Positions 16,623 to 24,830 of a DNA stretch of 39,428 nt are shown piece by piece. The stretch is from contig JABDPB010000095.1 of assembly GCA_013042995.1 (NCBI GenBank), positions 1 to 39,428 of the forward strand. The letters run 5' to 3'. Source of the DNA: Ignavibacteriaceae bacterium (GTDB taxonomy: Bacteria > Bacteroidota > Ignavibacteria > Ignavibacteriales > Ignavibacteriaceae). A model generated the notes under the pieces. That model did no database searches and was not told the origin of the DNA. It worked only from the letters and a program-made list of their open reading frames with translations. The position numbers and the translations under genes were made by a program. Numbering within the stretch: position 1 is the stretch's first letter; each line of letters begins with the position of its first letter.

Positions 16623-17431
16623 CACTTTACCGTGGGCCAGAGCCATAATGTAAGCTTAACCAGAACCATGTCAAAAATTAATATCAGTAATGATGATACA
16701 ACAACCGAACTTGTAGAAGCTTTTCCAACTCCTTCAGTACCGTTTTCCGCAGTATAGCCTTTGTAAGCTCCAACAATTCCAACAATAAAACCGAATACAA
16801 ATGTTTTTGAAACACCGGGAATCGCATCGCCAAACTCCACAGAAAAGATAACACGATCCATAAAGTAAGCCCAGGTCATATTTTGAACTAAAACAACTGC
16901 AATGTATGCACCTATAAGTGCAATGAATATAACATAAACTGTTAGAATGGGAAGTATAAAAGTTGTTGCAAAAACTCTGGTAACCACTAAATATCTAAAT
17001 GGATTAACACCAGATACCTCCATTGCATCAATTTGTTCAGTAACACGCATTGAGCCAAGCTCAGCCCCAATTCCTGAGCTTACTCTCCCTGCGAAAATCA
17101 AAGCACATATAACCGGTCCAAGTTCTCGAACAATGGAAATACCAACTGAACCTGGTAAAAATGCTTCTGCACCAAATCGCTTGAGTACCGGGCTTAGCTG
17201 CATAGCAATAACTAATCCAATTATAAAACCAGTAACTCCAACAATTGGTAGAGTTTTCATTCCTAATTCGATCATGTGTTTTCTAATCTGATCAACTTCG
17301 TAAGGCGGGATAAAAACTTCTTTCAAAAATTTAAATGAAAACTTAAACAAACCGGCTATCATTTCGAAAAAATTAGTCAAGTGTTTTTCCGTACGGGTTA
17401 AGAACTTATCTGTATTTGAAATGATATTCAA
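16622..17431 (-). CDS. mlaE: MlaE-like ABC permease
   Basis: This is the inner-membrane permease of the MCE lipid-transport system (MlaE/YrbE family). It shows the family pattern of an amphipathic N-terminal helix and about five hydrophobic segments. Conserved loops include PIVGVTGFIIGLVIAMQ, FAGRVSSGIGAELGSMRVTEQIDAMEV and the glycine-rich GFIVGIVGAYKGY. The 269 residues match the family. The only start codon that keeps the N-terminal helix is TTG at 17431; the alternative ATG 17362 would lose 23 residues. It is the first gene of the operon and is divergent from the TRAP binding-protein gene across 180 bases, which should hold promoters for both. Confidence 0.93.
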   Translation of the reverse strand: MNIISNTDKFLTRTEKHLTNFFEMIAGLFKFSFKFLKEVFIPPYEVDQIRKHMIELGMKTLPIVGVTGFIIGLVIAMQLSPVLKRFGAEAFLPGSVGISIVRELGPVICALIFAGRVSSGIGAELGSMRVTEQIDAMEVSGVNPFRYLVVTRVFATTFILPILTVYVIFIALIGAYIAVVLVQNMTWAYFMDRVIFSVEFGDAIPGVSKTFVFGFIVGIVGAYKGYTAENGTEGVGKASTSSVVVSSLLILIFDMVLVKLTLWLWPTVK

Positions 17432-17473
17432 TTTACACTTATGGTAAGTTTATGAAATGCTCTTTGTCTGTAA

Positions 17474-17481
17474 CAAAAATA
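17474..17481 (-). promoter_or_regulatory. Possible -7 promoter element of the mla operon
   Basis: The minus strand reads TATTTTTG, matching the Bacteroidota consensus TAnnTTTG, about 42 bases before the mlaE start and inside the 180-base divergent intergenic region. A convincing -33 element is not visible at the expected spacing, so this is tentative. Confidence 0.3.
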
Positions 17482-17611
17482 AATAAAAGTAAATTCAATA
17501 TAAATTCATTACAAGCGATATGGAACACAATAAAAAATATTTTTAATAGAATAATGTGTAATTATTTAATAATTTTCTTCTAATAACTGTTTAATTTTAA
17601 ATGGAACTAAA

Positions 17612-18709
17612 ATGAGTAAAATTCGTAGACGGGGATTTTTAAAGTCCGCATCAATTGCTGCTGCAGCCGCAGGAGTTGGTGCTATTAATAGCTGTTCGAC
17701 TGAAAAGAAGAATGAAAGTGCTTCAATTCATACTCAAAAAAAATATGAATGGCGTATGGTTACTTCTTGGCCACCGAAATTTCCAATATTGGGTGAGTAC
17801 GCCGAGCTGATTGCAAAGTGGATTGATGAAATGTCTTCGGGCAGATTAAAAATTCAGGTTTACGGAAGCGGTGAGCTTGTTCCCGCTTTTGAAGTTTTCG
17901 ATGCGGTTTCACTCGGTGCGGCAGAAATGGGACATGCGGCAGCTTACTACTGGGCTGGTAAAGCTCCTGCAGCGCAATTCTTTGCTACGGTGCCATTTGG
18001 AATGACTGCAAGGCAAATGAATGCGTGGCTCTACTTTGGTGGTGGGCTTGAACTCTGGCGAGAGCTTTATTCGGACTTCAACTTAGTTCCTTTTCCTTGC
18101 GGAAATACAGGCGGGCAAATGGGTGGATGGTACAACCGTGAAATGAATTCAGTGAATGACTTAGATGGACTGAAAATAAGAATGCCCGGTCTTGGCGGAA
18201 AAGTTATTACAAAAGCAGGCGCTACAACTGTTTTATCTCCTGGGGGAGAGCTTTACACAAATCTTGAAAGAGGAGTTATTGACGGTCTTGAATGGATTGG
18301 ACCTTACCACGATTATTTAATGGGATTTCATAAAATTGCAAAGTACTATTATTATCCCGGATGGCATGAGCCATGCGCTAATTTAGAATTGACGATAAAT
18401 AAAGATGCATACAGCAAACTTCCAACCGATCTGAAAGCGATTGTAAAAACTGCTGCACAAGCTTCAAATGTAATGATCTTATCTGCTTTTGATGTTAAGA
18501 ATTTTGAATATTTTGAAAAACTTAAAAATGAAGAAGAGGTTGCGTTTCGCAAATTCCCAAACAAACTACTTTTAATATTGAAAACCTATGCTGATGAGGT
18601 ATTCGAAGAAATTTCTGAAACAAGTACAATAAGTAGAAAAGTTTTTGAATCATATGATAAGTTTCAAAAAAAAATGAACAGCTGGCATAAGATTTCTGAA
18701 AGAGAATAA
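17612..18709 (+). CDS. dctP: TRAP transporter substrate-binding lipoprotein (DctP; 2-oxo/hydroxy acid subfamily)
   Basis: DctP captures an organic acid in the periplasm and delivers it to the DctQM permease, which is driven by a sodium gradient. The N terminus has a twin-arginine motif (RRRGFLK) followed by an Ala-rich core and Cys in INSC, so it looks like a Tat-exported lipoprotein. The family fold is indicated by LGAAEMGHAAAYYWAGKAPA, the substrate-carboxylate Arg segment LDGLKIRMPGLGGK, and the motif GLEWIGPYHD. The last motif resembles the TakP/lactate-binding branch that binds 2-oxo acids or lactate with a cation. The 365 residues match the family. It is convergent with dctM, two bases apart, which is an unusual arrangement for TRAP partners. 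Confidence 0.93.
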   Translation: MSKIRRRGFLKSASIAAAAAGVGAINSCSTEKKNESASIHTQKKYEWRMVTSWPPKFPILGEYAELIAKWIDEMSSGRLKIQVYGSGELVPAFEVFDAVSLGAAEMGHAAAYYWAGKAPAAQFFATVPFGMTARQMNAWLYFGGGLELWRELYSDFNLVPFPCGNTGGQMGGWYNREMNSVNDLDGLKIRMPGLGGKVITKAGATTVLSPGGELYTNLERGVIDGLEWIGPYHDYLMGFHKIAKYYYYPGWHEPCANLELTINKDAYSKLPTDLKAIVKTAAQASNVMILSAFDVKNFEYFEKLKNEEEVAFRKFPNKLLLILKTYADEVFEEISETSTISRKVFESYDKFQKKMNSWHKISERE

Positions 18710-18711
18710 TT

Positions 18712-20028
18712 TTAGTTGCTGAATATTTTCAGTAACCAGAAAGAAATTTCAGGAAAGATAATAATCAATAAAAGGGCAGTAAGCTGAAGCACAACATACG
18801 GTATTACCCCTTTGTAAAGCTGTGCGGTTGTGACACCGGGTGGGGCCACTCCTTTCAAATAAAAAATTGAAAATCCAAACGGCGGTGTTAAAAATGAAGT
18901 TTGAAGATTCATTGCTATAATTATTCCAATCCACAAAAGATCAAAATCCATTTGAACTAAAATGGGCGCAATAACCGGAACTATAATAAATGTTATCTCA
19001 ATAAAATCAATAAAGAATCCAAGGATAAAAATTACAAGCATCGCGATCGCTAAAAATTGGTACGGTTCAAAATTTGATTCTAAAATAAATTGAGTTAACA
19101 ACCTATCTCCGTTAACACCTCGAAAGACTAAACTAAAAGCAGTTGCTCCCACAAGAATTAAAAACACCATGCTTGTTATGGAAGTTGTTTTGAGCATTAC
19201 TTCTTTTAGCGTCTTTATGCTGAATCGTTTTTTAATTGCAGACAAAACAATGGCTCCGAAAGCACCAATTCCTGCAGCTTCAGTTGGAGAGGCAAATCCT
19301 GCAAAGATTGAACCCAGCACGGCAAGTACGAGTATTGATGGTAGAATAAAAGCGCTAAAAATTCTTTTAACTGCATCACTTCCTTTAAATTTTCTAAGCT
19401 CCTCTGCCGGCATTGCAGGAACAGATTTTGGTTTTGTTATCGTTAATAAAACTATCCACAGAAAAAACAGAAGAACTAAAATCAATCCTGGTAGAAGTGC
19501 AGCAATAAAAAGTTCTCCAACGGGAACATTTAACACACTGCCTAAAAGAATTAAAATGATGCTTGGTGGAATTATTTGCCCTAATGTTCCCGAAGCCATA
19601 ATAATACCACTCGCGGCTTTTGCATTGTATCCACGTTTAAGCATTACGGGTAGACTTAAAACACCCATTGTTACAACAGTCGCACCCACAATCCCAGTTG
19701 AGGCACCGAGCAGTGTGCCTACTAATAAAACTGATATTGCTAATCCACCTTTTAATTTTCCAAACAGAAGTGCCATTGTTTCTAGCAGCTCTTCTGCTAG
19801 ACCCGATTTTTCAAGCATCACTCCCATAAAAATGAAAAGAGGAACAGCAATTAAAACATAGTTGGACATTATTCCCCAAATACGAAGCGGAAGAAGATTA
19901 AAAAAGTTTGTTCCAAAAATTATTACACCAAAAATTATGGAAACCCCGCCAAGCGTAAATGAGACAGGATAACCCCAAAGAAGACAAATAAGAACAACAA
20001 TAAAAAAGAGAATGGGTATTAATTCCAT
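18712..20028 (-). CDS. dctM: TRAP transporter large permease subunit
   Basis: DctM is the 12-helix membrane subunit that carries substrate and sodium across the inner membrane. The 438 residues are almost continuously hydrophobic. They include typical DctM segments such as VPLFIFMGVMLEKSGLAEELLE, the LGASTGIVGATVVTMGVLSLPVMLKRGYN block, GQIIPPSIILILLGSVLNVPVGELFIAALLPG and, near the C terminus, LTPPFGFSIFYLKGVAP. It starts with ATG two bases after the dctQ stop. The end of the gene faces the end of dctP on the other strand, so antisense read-through in either direction could affect both. Confidence 0.95.
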   Translation of the reverse strand: MELIPILFFIVVLICLLWGYPVSFTLGGVSIIFGVIIFGTNFFNLLPLRIWGIMSNYVLIAVPLFIFMGVMLEKSGLAEELLETMALLFGKLKGGLAISVLLVGTLLGASTGIVGATVVTMGVLSLPVMLKRGYNAKAASGIIMASGTLGQIIPPSIILILLGSVLNVPVGELFIAALLPGLILVLLFFLWIVLLTITKPKSVPAMPAEELRKFKGSDAVKRIFSAFILPSILVLAVLGSIFAGFASPTEAAGIGAFGAIVLSAIKKRFSIKTLKEVMLKTTSITSMVFLILVGATAFSLVFRGVNGDRLLTQFILESNFEPYQFLAIAMLVIFILGFFIDFIEITFIIVPVIAPILVQMDFDLLWIGIIIAMNLQTSFLTPPFGFSIFYLKGVAPPGVTTAQLYKGVIPYVVLQLTALLLIIIFPEISFWLLKIFSN

Positions 20029-20030
20029 AA

Positions 20031-20561
20031 TTAATCTTTTGTAGCATTCAATTTCTTTGAATTGCTGATTTTTATTATGGATTTGAAAGCAAGAGCTATT
20101 CCTTGCAGAAGTAAAAAGAAAAAAGAAATCGGGATAAATGCTTTAAGAATGTAGCGCGCAGGCAATCCACCTGCATCTGGAGAGGTTTCGCCCACTTTGA
20201 AAGAAATAAGTACAAAGTTCTCGGATGATATAATCAGTATTACACAAAAGGGAATTAAAAAAAATAGTGTGCCTAATAAATTAATCCAAGCTTGTTTCTT
20301 TTCAGAAAATCTTGAATAAAATACATCAACTCTTACATGATCATCAATTTTAAGTGTGTAACCTGCAGAGAGTAAAAATATAATTGCAAACAAATGCCAC
20401 TCAAGTTCCTGCATGGCAACACTGCTAGATTGAAAAAGATAACGAACAATTACATCATATGTAATTATCAAAATTAAAGCCACAACAAGCCACGAAGCAG
20501 CCGAGCCAAGCTTGTTGTTTATTTTATCAGACCATTCTATGTATTTATGAAATAAAATCAA
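20031..20561 (-). CDS. dctQ: TRAP transporter small permease subunit
   Basis: DctQ is the four-helix small membrane subunit that pairs with DctM. Four hydrophobic segments are visible in 176 residues, and the motif LQELEWHLFAIIFLLSAGYTLKIDDHVRVDVFY (shown in part in many DctQ proteins as the E-W-H and H-V-R-V-D residues) lies near residues 55-85. The start must be TTG at 20561 because an in-frame TAG lies immediately before it. It sits 14 bases after the yraN stop, as the fourth gene of ubiA-rnhB-yraN-dctQ-dctM, so the permease is probably expressed with housekeeping genes. Confidence 0.9.
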   Translation of the reverse strand: MILFHKYIEWSDKINNKLGSAASWLVVALILIITYDVIVRYLFQSSSVAMQELEWHLFAIIFLLSAGYTLKIDDHVRVDVFYSRFSEKKQAWINLLGTLFFLIPFCVILIISSENFVLISFKVGETSPDAGGLPARYILKAFIPISFFFLLLQGIALAFKSIIKISNSKKLNATKD

Positions 20562-20575
20562 CTAAAATAAATATT

Positions 20576-20941
20576 TTAGAAAGCGTTTTCGTAATGATTA
20601 ACTTTTGGATTACTCAAATCTTCAAACAATATTGTAACCACATCAAATCTGCAATCAAGCTCTTTAATTTCTTTATCGAATAAATATAGCTCTGCAACTT
20701 TTCTGATTTGTGTTTGTTTGGATTTTGTAATTGAGTATTCTGGTTCCCCGTACTCCAAATTCTTCCGTGATTTTACTTCAACAAAGACAGTGCAGTTCGA
20801 ATCTCGATCAATTGCAATTATATCAATTTCACCATGTCCGTAACGGTAATTTTGTTCGATTATTTCATAACCTTTATCTGCAAGAATTGCAGCTGCAAGC
20901 TCTTCCCCTTTTGCCGCAAGATCTTTTTTACTTAACGCCAT
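20576..20941 (-). CDS. yraN: YraN family (UPF0102) endonuclease-like protein
   Basis: This is a small restriction-endonuclease-fold protein of the UPF0102 family, presumed to act on branched or recombining DNA; its cellular role is not settled. The family core is intact: KGEELAAAILADKGYEIIEQNYR, then GEIDIIA with the conserved Glu and Asp, and VFVEVKSRKN with the E-x-K motif. The 121 residues match the usual length. The ATG is two bases after the rnhB stop. The rnhB-yraN pairing is widespread in bacteria, which supports the call. Confidence 0.95.
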   Translation of the reverse strand: MALSKKDLAAKGEELAAAILADKGYEIIEQNYRYGHGEIDIIAIDRDSNCTVFVEVKSRKNLEYGEPEYSITKSKQTQIRKVAELYLFDKEIKELDCRFDVVTILFEDLSNPKVNHYENAF

Positions 20942-20943
20942 GC

Positions 20944-21582
20944 CTACGCTGAACGCTCTTTTGTCACTTGAATGTTCAATATTTGTTTTTCATTTAGAAT
21001 ATTTTTCAGAAATGTTTTTCTGTGGATTGGACTTGCGCCTATCTTTTTAATAATTTCTCTGTGCTGCTTGGTTGGATAACCTTTGTTCTGTGCCCATAAA
21101 TATTGGGGAAAATGAACAGAAAGATCCTTCATTAGCCTATCGCGTGTTACTTTTGCTATAATCGACGCCGCCGCAATCGAAAATGATTTTGAATCACCTC
21201 TAACAATGGGAACAATTGGAATATAAGATTGAAATTTTCTGTTACCATCAACTAAAACAAGATCGGGTTTTATTTTTAGACTTTCTACTGCCTGTTTCAT
21301 TGCAAGCATTGTAGCATTTAATATATTTATTTCATCAATTACACTTTGCTCAACAGCAGACACTGAATATGTTAAAGCTTTTAATATAATTTTATCAAAT
21401 AGTTTCTCTCTCTCTTTTTCAGAGAGCTGTTTGGAATCGTTTATACCTTTAATTCTAATGTTCTTTTCAAATACAACAGCGGCTGCTACAACAGGTCCTG
21501 CGAGAGGACCCCTACCCGCTTCATCAATCCCTGCAATGAGTTTAACTTTTTCGGTGTAATATTTTTTTTCGAATGCCTTCAA
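20944..21582 (-). CDS. rnhB: Ribonuclease HII
   Basis: RNase HII cuts RNA in RNA:DNA hybrids and starts removal of single ribonucleotides from DNA. The N-terminal catalytic pair Asp-Glu is in GIDEAGRGPLAGPVVAAA (about residues 19-36). A further acidic residue is in LVLVDGNRK, and SFSIAAASIIAKVTRDRLM holds the conserved Lys and the final Asp. The 212 residues are normal. The start is TTG at 21582; an in-frame TGA lies two codons upstream and no ATG is available. An eight-A run lies just inside the 5' end. It is in an operon with ubiA upstream (12 bases) and yraN downstream. Confidence 0.96.
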   Translation of the reverse strand: MKAFEKKYYTEKVKLIAGIDEAGRGPLAGPVVAAAVVFEKNIRIKGINDSKQLSEKEREKLFDKIILKALTYSVSAVEQSVIDEINILNATMLAMKQAVESLKIKPDLVLVDGNRKFQSYIPIVPIVRGDSKSFSIAAASIIAKVTRDRLMKDLSVHFPQYLWAQNKGYPTKQHREIIKKIGASPIHRKTFLKNILNEKQILNIQVTKERSA

Positions 21583-21594
21583 TTGAAATCAGAT

Positions 21595-22434
21595 TTATAC
21601 GCCAAGATAGATTGCTAAGAGTCCAAATACCATACTTAATTTTAAAAGATTGCTTATTTTCTTCAAATTTTTTTCTAGTTCCTTTTCATACATTTTTTTT
21701 GCACAATAAATTAAAATTGGGTTCACCAATGCCATAACAATCACAAAATATTCTATTTTATATAGCTTAGTTATAAAGGGGTAAAATGTAAATAGAATAA
21801 GTGTGAGAGTAAAAATAGTAATCAAAATTTTCGATTTTTGAACTCCAAATTTAATTGGAAAAGTAAACAAACCTACAGCACGATCTCCATTCACATCCTG
21901 AATATCTTTTACCAATTCTCTAATCAGATTAATAAGAAATGCAAAAAGAGCAGGCACAACTGCAGCCGTTGGACTTCCGACTACAATTCCACCGAAAATA
22001 AATACAAACCCGGTTAAGAAAGCAACAGTAGCGTTTCCAACCAACGGAATTTTTTTAAGAATTTTTGAATATAGAAATAGAATAAAATGAGAAAATAAAA
22101 CAACAAGCAGCACAGGCAAACTGATGAAAAAAGAAATCAACAAGGAAATCAGCAAAAAAGTATAATATAAAATGTAAGCTTGTTTAACTGAAATTTTCTT
22201 GGCCGGAAGCGGTCGCTGCGGCTGGTTTATTTTATCAATTTCAAAATCAAAAATATCATTTATTACATTACCTGCAGAGGCTGTTACACCAGCAGCTATC
22301 GCAGAGAGAAATACAGTAAGTTCAAAATAATTTTGAGAGGAAGAAATAATTGCAGCAACAATTACAGAAAGAATTGTAATTAGAAAGTTTACAGGTCGGG
22401 TGATAAAAATAAATGCAGTAAGCTTTTCTTTCAA
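21595..22434 (-). CDS. UbiA-family prenyltransferase, digeranylgeranylglyceryl-phosphate-synthase-like
   Basis: This is an integral inner-membrane prenyltransferase of 279 residues with about nine hydrophobic segments. The first Asp-rich motif is NDIFDFEIDKINQPQRPLP and the second is DIQDVNGDR. The INxPxRP extension is shared with archaeal-type DGGGP synthases and with chlorophyll synthases, while the DIxDxxGD form of the second motif favours the DGGGP-synthase side. Menaquinone or ubiquinone enzymes (MenA, UbiA) look different in both motifs. The acceptor could be a prenylated glycerol phosphate, a quinone precursor or another alcohol. The start is TTG at 22434; no ATG or GTG lies between the upstream in-frame TAG and the core. 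It heads the rnhB-yraN-dctQM operon. Confidence 0.85.
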   Translation of the reverse strand: MKEKLTAFIFITRPVNFLITILSVIVAAIISSSQNYFELTVFLSAIAAGVTASAGNVINDIFDFEIDKINQPQRPLPAKKISVKQAYILYYTFLLISLLISFFISLPVLLVVLFSHFILFLYSKILKKIPLVGNATVAFLTGFVFIFGGIVVGSPTAAVVPALFAFLINLIRELVKDIQDVNGDRAVGLFTFPIKFGVQKSKILITIFTLTLILFTFYPFITKLYKIEYFVIVMALVNPILIYCAKKMYEKELEKNLKKISNLLKLSMVFGLLAIYLGV

Positions 22435-22516
22435 GTTAAATAGATTTTGGTGAAAGACTTGCTAAACTTACAAAAAGAAAAAGAAATACCTGTTTAGTTT
22501 GAGAGTGAATTAGTAA

Positions 22517-22592
22517 CACTGAGCCAAGTCGAAGTATGACTATACGCTGAAACAGTCAAATCAAGTTGTTCGTCTTTGATAAGCTCAGACTG
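22517..22592. repeat. Degenerate inverted repeat of the CTGAGCnnnGTCGAAG type
   Basis: Between ubiA and the ferredoxin-CDGSH gene lie two facing imperfect copies of a short sequence. The left arm (22517-22540) contains CTGAGCCAAGTCGAAG; the right arm (22569-22592), read on the other strand, contains CTGAGCTTATCAAAG. Both resemble the dispersed intergenic palindrome (CTGAGC...GTCGAAG) common in Bacteroidota and some other phyla. The arms have diverged, so the copy appears old. A hairpin here could still help terminate transcription of the upstream gene, although the A/T-rich run (22593-22608) lies before it in the direction of transcription. Confidence 0.55.
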
Positions 22593-22608
22593 AAAAAAAA
22601 TAAAAAAA

Positions 22609-23052
22609 TTAATCCTGATCGAATCCGATTTTTTTATGGGCCCCATCACAGAACGGTTTGTTGTTTGAAGCACCGCATCTGCAAAGTGCAATTGAGCCTT
22701 CTTTAATTTCTTCATTTCCGTCGGTTCCAATAAAAACAAATTTACCTTTTACTAAATACGGTCCACCTTTATTTACCTGAACTGTTAATTTTGATTCAGG
22801 TGATTGAGCCGGTTGTGCTTTTTGTTCTGTCATTTCATTATTCCTTTCAAATGATAATGCCCCAGAGGGACAGTCATTAATAATTTTTATTACTTCTTCA
22901 GTTGTGCCTCCACTCATATCAATCCAAGGTTTTCGTTTGGGATTGAAAACTTTTAATGACGCCTTCCAGCAATTTGTTGAATGAATGCAAGCGCTTGGCT
23001 TCCAAATAACAGTTATATCCTTATTTGAATATTTTTTTAATATTTCTTTCAT
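22609..23052 (-). CDS. Ferredoxin-like (Fer4_19) plus CDGSH iron-sulfur fusion protein
   Basis: This 147-residue protein joins two iron-sulfur modules. The N-terminal part (1-70) is a divergent mono-cluster ferredoxin domain with Cys22, Cys28 and Cys61 in CIHSTNC and CPSGAL. After a Pro/Gln-rich linker (about 75-90), the C-terminal part is a CDGSH domain that should bind a 2Fe-2S cluster through Cys124, Cys126, Cys135 and His139 (CRCGAS...PFCDGAH). Such fusions are known but their redox partners are not. The ATG start is clear. It lies 11 bases after the Omp85-type gene on the same strand, and any functional link to that gene is unproven. Confidence 0.92.
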   Translation of the reverse strand: MKEILKKYSNKDITVIWKPSACIHSTNCWKASLKVFNPKRKPWIDMSGGTTEEVIKIINDCPSGALSFERNNEMTEQKAQPAQSPESKLTVQVNKGGPYLVKGKFVFIGTDGNEEIKEGSIALCRCGASNNKPFCDGAHKKIGFDQD

Positions 23053-23063
23053 ATCTAAAAATT

Positions 23064-24830
23064 CTAAAACTCGTTTATAATTCCAAAATGTATTTTCCCC
23101 TCGCTAAATGAATCTCCATCAGCCAATGCAAAGCTCACTCCCAACAGACCAATCGCAGTTTCAACCGTAATTCCTAATCCATACCCAAAAATAACATCTT
23201 CATTTTTCGTTACTCCCTGTTCCTCATCAGCATCAATTGAATAGTAGCCAGCATCAAAAAATACAAACGCGTATGACCTGGGGGTTAACATCAACCTGTA
23301 CTCAATATTAGACCATGCAATACGCGAAGCCAAAAACTGTTCCTCTCTATAGCCTCTCACAGAACCTGTTCCGCCAAAACGCCATAGATCACTTTGTTCG
23401 AAGAACGGTCCACTGAGTTCTTTTCCGTTCACACTTATAGCAACAATATTTCTAAAAAAAAGTTCATAAAATGCACTAAAGGCAGCCGTAATTCTTTGCA
23501 GATTTGGATTTGTTTCAAGTCCCTCAGGTATGAATTTGGCCGGTCCATTTATTTTTTTTCTGCTGAATGAATAGCTTGTTTCAAATAGCAACCCACCGGT
23601 GGGTGCCAAAGGATCATCGCGAAGATCAATTTTTAAACTCAATCCCGTTGTTAGTGTTGAAGAATTGTAAACTGTGAAAACAGGTGCTTCTCTTTCAGTT
23701 GGAATCACTTCTTCTGTTGAGAGAAAAGCTGACGCCGAAATATCTTCAGTGGCTAAAAATTCTAACGCCCCACCAATTCTTCTCTGTACATAAGTCGTAT
23801 CTTGAATTCTCTGATAAAGCTCCGCATTTAGATTAAATGGAAAACTGAACAGCCATGGCTCTAGATATTTCACTTCAAGTTCCTGCGATTCACGTGTAAG
23901 CTTTTGCCATCGCACAGCAGCAGCTCTTCCGGTACCAAAAATATTTCTTAATGTTACGTTCACCAATCCAGTTATGTATCCTGTTTCATTATCATTTGCA
24001 GGAGGTACGTAACCGATAACTCCATCAAAATTATTTGTATTTTTTTCTTTGACTGTTACAATCAGCACACCATTATTTTCAGAATCAACAAAAAACTGTG
24101 GCGGTTGTACCGGTTGAAAAAACCTAAGCTTGTTCAGTCTCTTAGGAAAGTTATTTACTCTTTCCTGTGAATATTCTTCTCCTGTATCAATTCGGAGTTC
24201 GCGGATAACAACATAATCCTTGGTTGAACTGTTGCCTGCAACTTCAATTTTATCAATTTTACCCTTCAAGCCTTTGGTTAATTTTAAGTGAAGATCAGCA
24301 TAGTGTTCATTATTTAAAGTATCATCATAAAAATGAACCGATTGTATTTTTACCGCTGCAAACGGAAAACCCTTGTTTTCCAAATCACTTAGCAAGCTAA
24401 CTATGCTTGTTTCAATTTCATATCTGTTAAAAATCTCTTCTTTTAAATAATTAAATAACAAAAAGTATTCATCTGTATTTAGAGTGTCATCAGTTGAAAA
24501 AACTAGCTCATTTACATAAGTAGGATTTCCTTCTTCAACGTTTAGAAAAACATTAACGGTTTGTGAGTCAGGAGAAAGTTCTATTTTGGAATCTTTAAAT
24601 GAAGAATGAAAATATCCTGCTGAGTTTAGCTCCACAGCTACCTTTGTTTTTGCGCTGTCAAGTAAATCTGTAGTAAAAGTTTGCCCCTCATATAAGTTGG
24701 CCCAGTTTTTTATTTCAGTATCACTAAAAATTTCGTTGCCTTCAACTTCGATTTCTTTTAGTGATTGTGGAATGATTGAATGGGACAATAGAAGTGAAAA
24801 TAAAAAAATATTTCTAATCAGGTTTGTCAT
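23064..24830 (-). CDS. Omp85 family outer-membrane protein (BamA/TamA-like)
   Basis: This is an outer-membrane beta-barrel with N-terminal POTRA domains, from the family that inserts or secretes other outer-membrane proteins. The signal peptide is residues 1-22 (ends IIPQS). POTRA-like repeats occupy roughly 23-260; the first starts with LKEIEVEGNEIFSDTEI. The rest is barrel, with the Omp85 signature FGGTGSVRGYREEQF and the following FFDAGYYS strand, and a C-terminal strand ending in Phe (FGIINEF). At 588 residues with about three POTRA domains it is shorter than typical BamA (about 800), so I favour a TamA-like or accessory Omp85 over the main BamA. It overlaps the sugar-kinase gene by 17 bases. 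Confidence 0.92.
   Translation of the reverse strand: MTNLIRNIFLFSLLLSHSIIPQSLKEIEVEGNEIFSDTEIKNWANLYEGQTFTTDLLDSAKTKVAVELNSAGYFHSSFKDSKIELSPDSQTVNVFLNVEEGNPTYVNELVFSTDDTLNTDEYFLLFNYLKEEIFNRYEIETSIVSLLSDLENKGFPFAAVKIQSVHFYDDTLNNEHYADLHLKLTKGLKGKIDKIEVAGNSSTKDYVVIRELRIDTGEEYSQERVNNFPKRLNKLRFFQPVQPPQFFVDSENNGVLIVTVKEKNTNNFDGVIGYVPPANDNETGYITGLVNVTLRNIFGTGRAAAVRWQKLTRESQELEVKYLEPWLFSFPFNLNAELYQRIQDTTYVQRRIGGALEFLATEDISASAFLSTEEVIPTEREAPVFTVYNSSTLTTGLSLKIDLRDDPLAPTGGLLFETSYSFSRKKINGPAKFIPEGLETNPNLQRITAAFSAFYELFFRNIVAISVNGKELSGPFFEQSDLWRFGGTGSVRGYREEQFLASRIAWSNIEYRLMLTPRSYAFVFFDAGYYSIDADEEQGVTKNEDVIFGYGLGITVETAIGLLGVSFALADGDSFSEGKIHFGIINEF

Noticed and set aside
19169-19861. Long plus-strand open frame (230 codons) opposite dctM
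   Set aside because: An antisense shadow of a hydrophobic gene; its composition is typical of a complement frame and it has no recognisable domain.
22494-22739. Minus-strand frame over the palindromic repeat and the end of the ferredoxin-CDGSH gene
   Set aside because: It overlaps conserved CDGSH codons in another frame and runs into the repeat.
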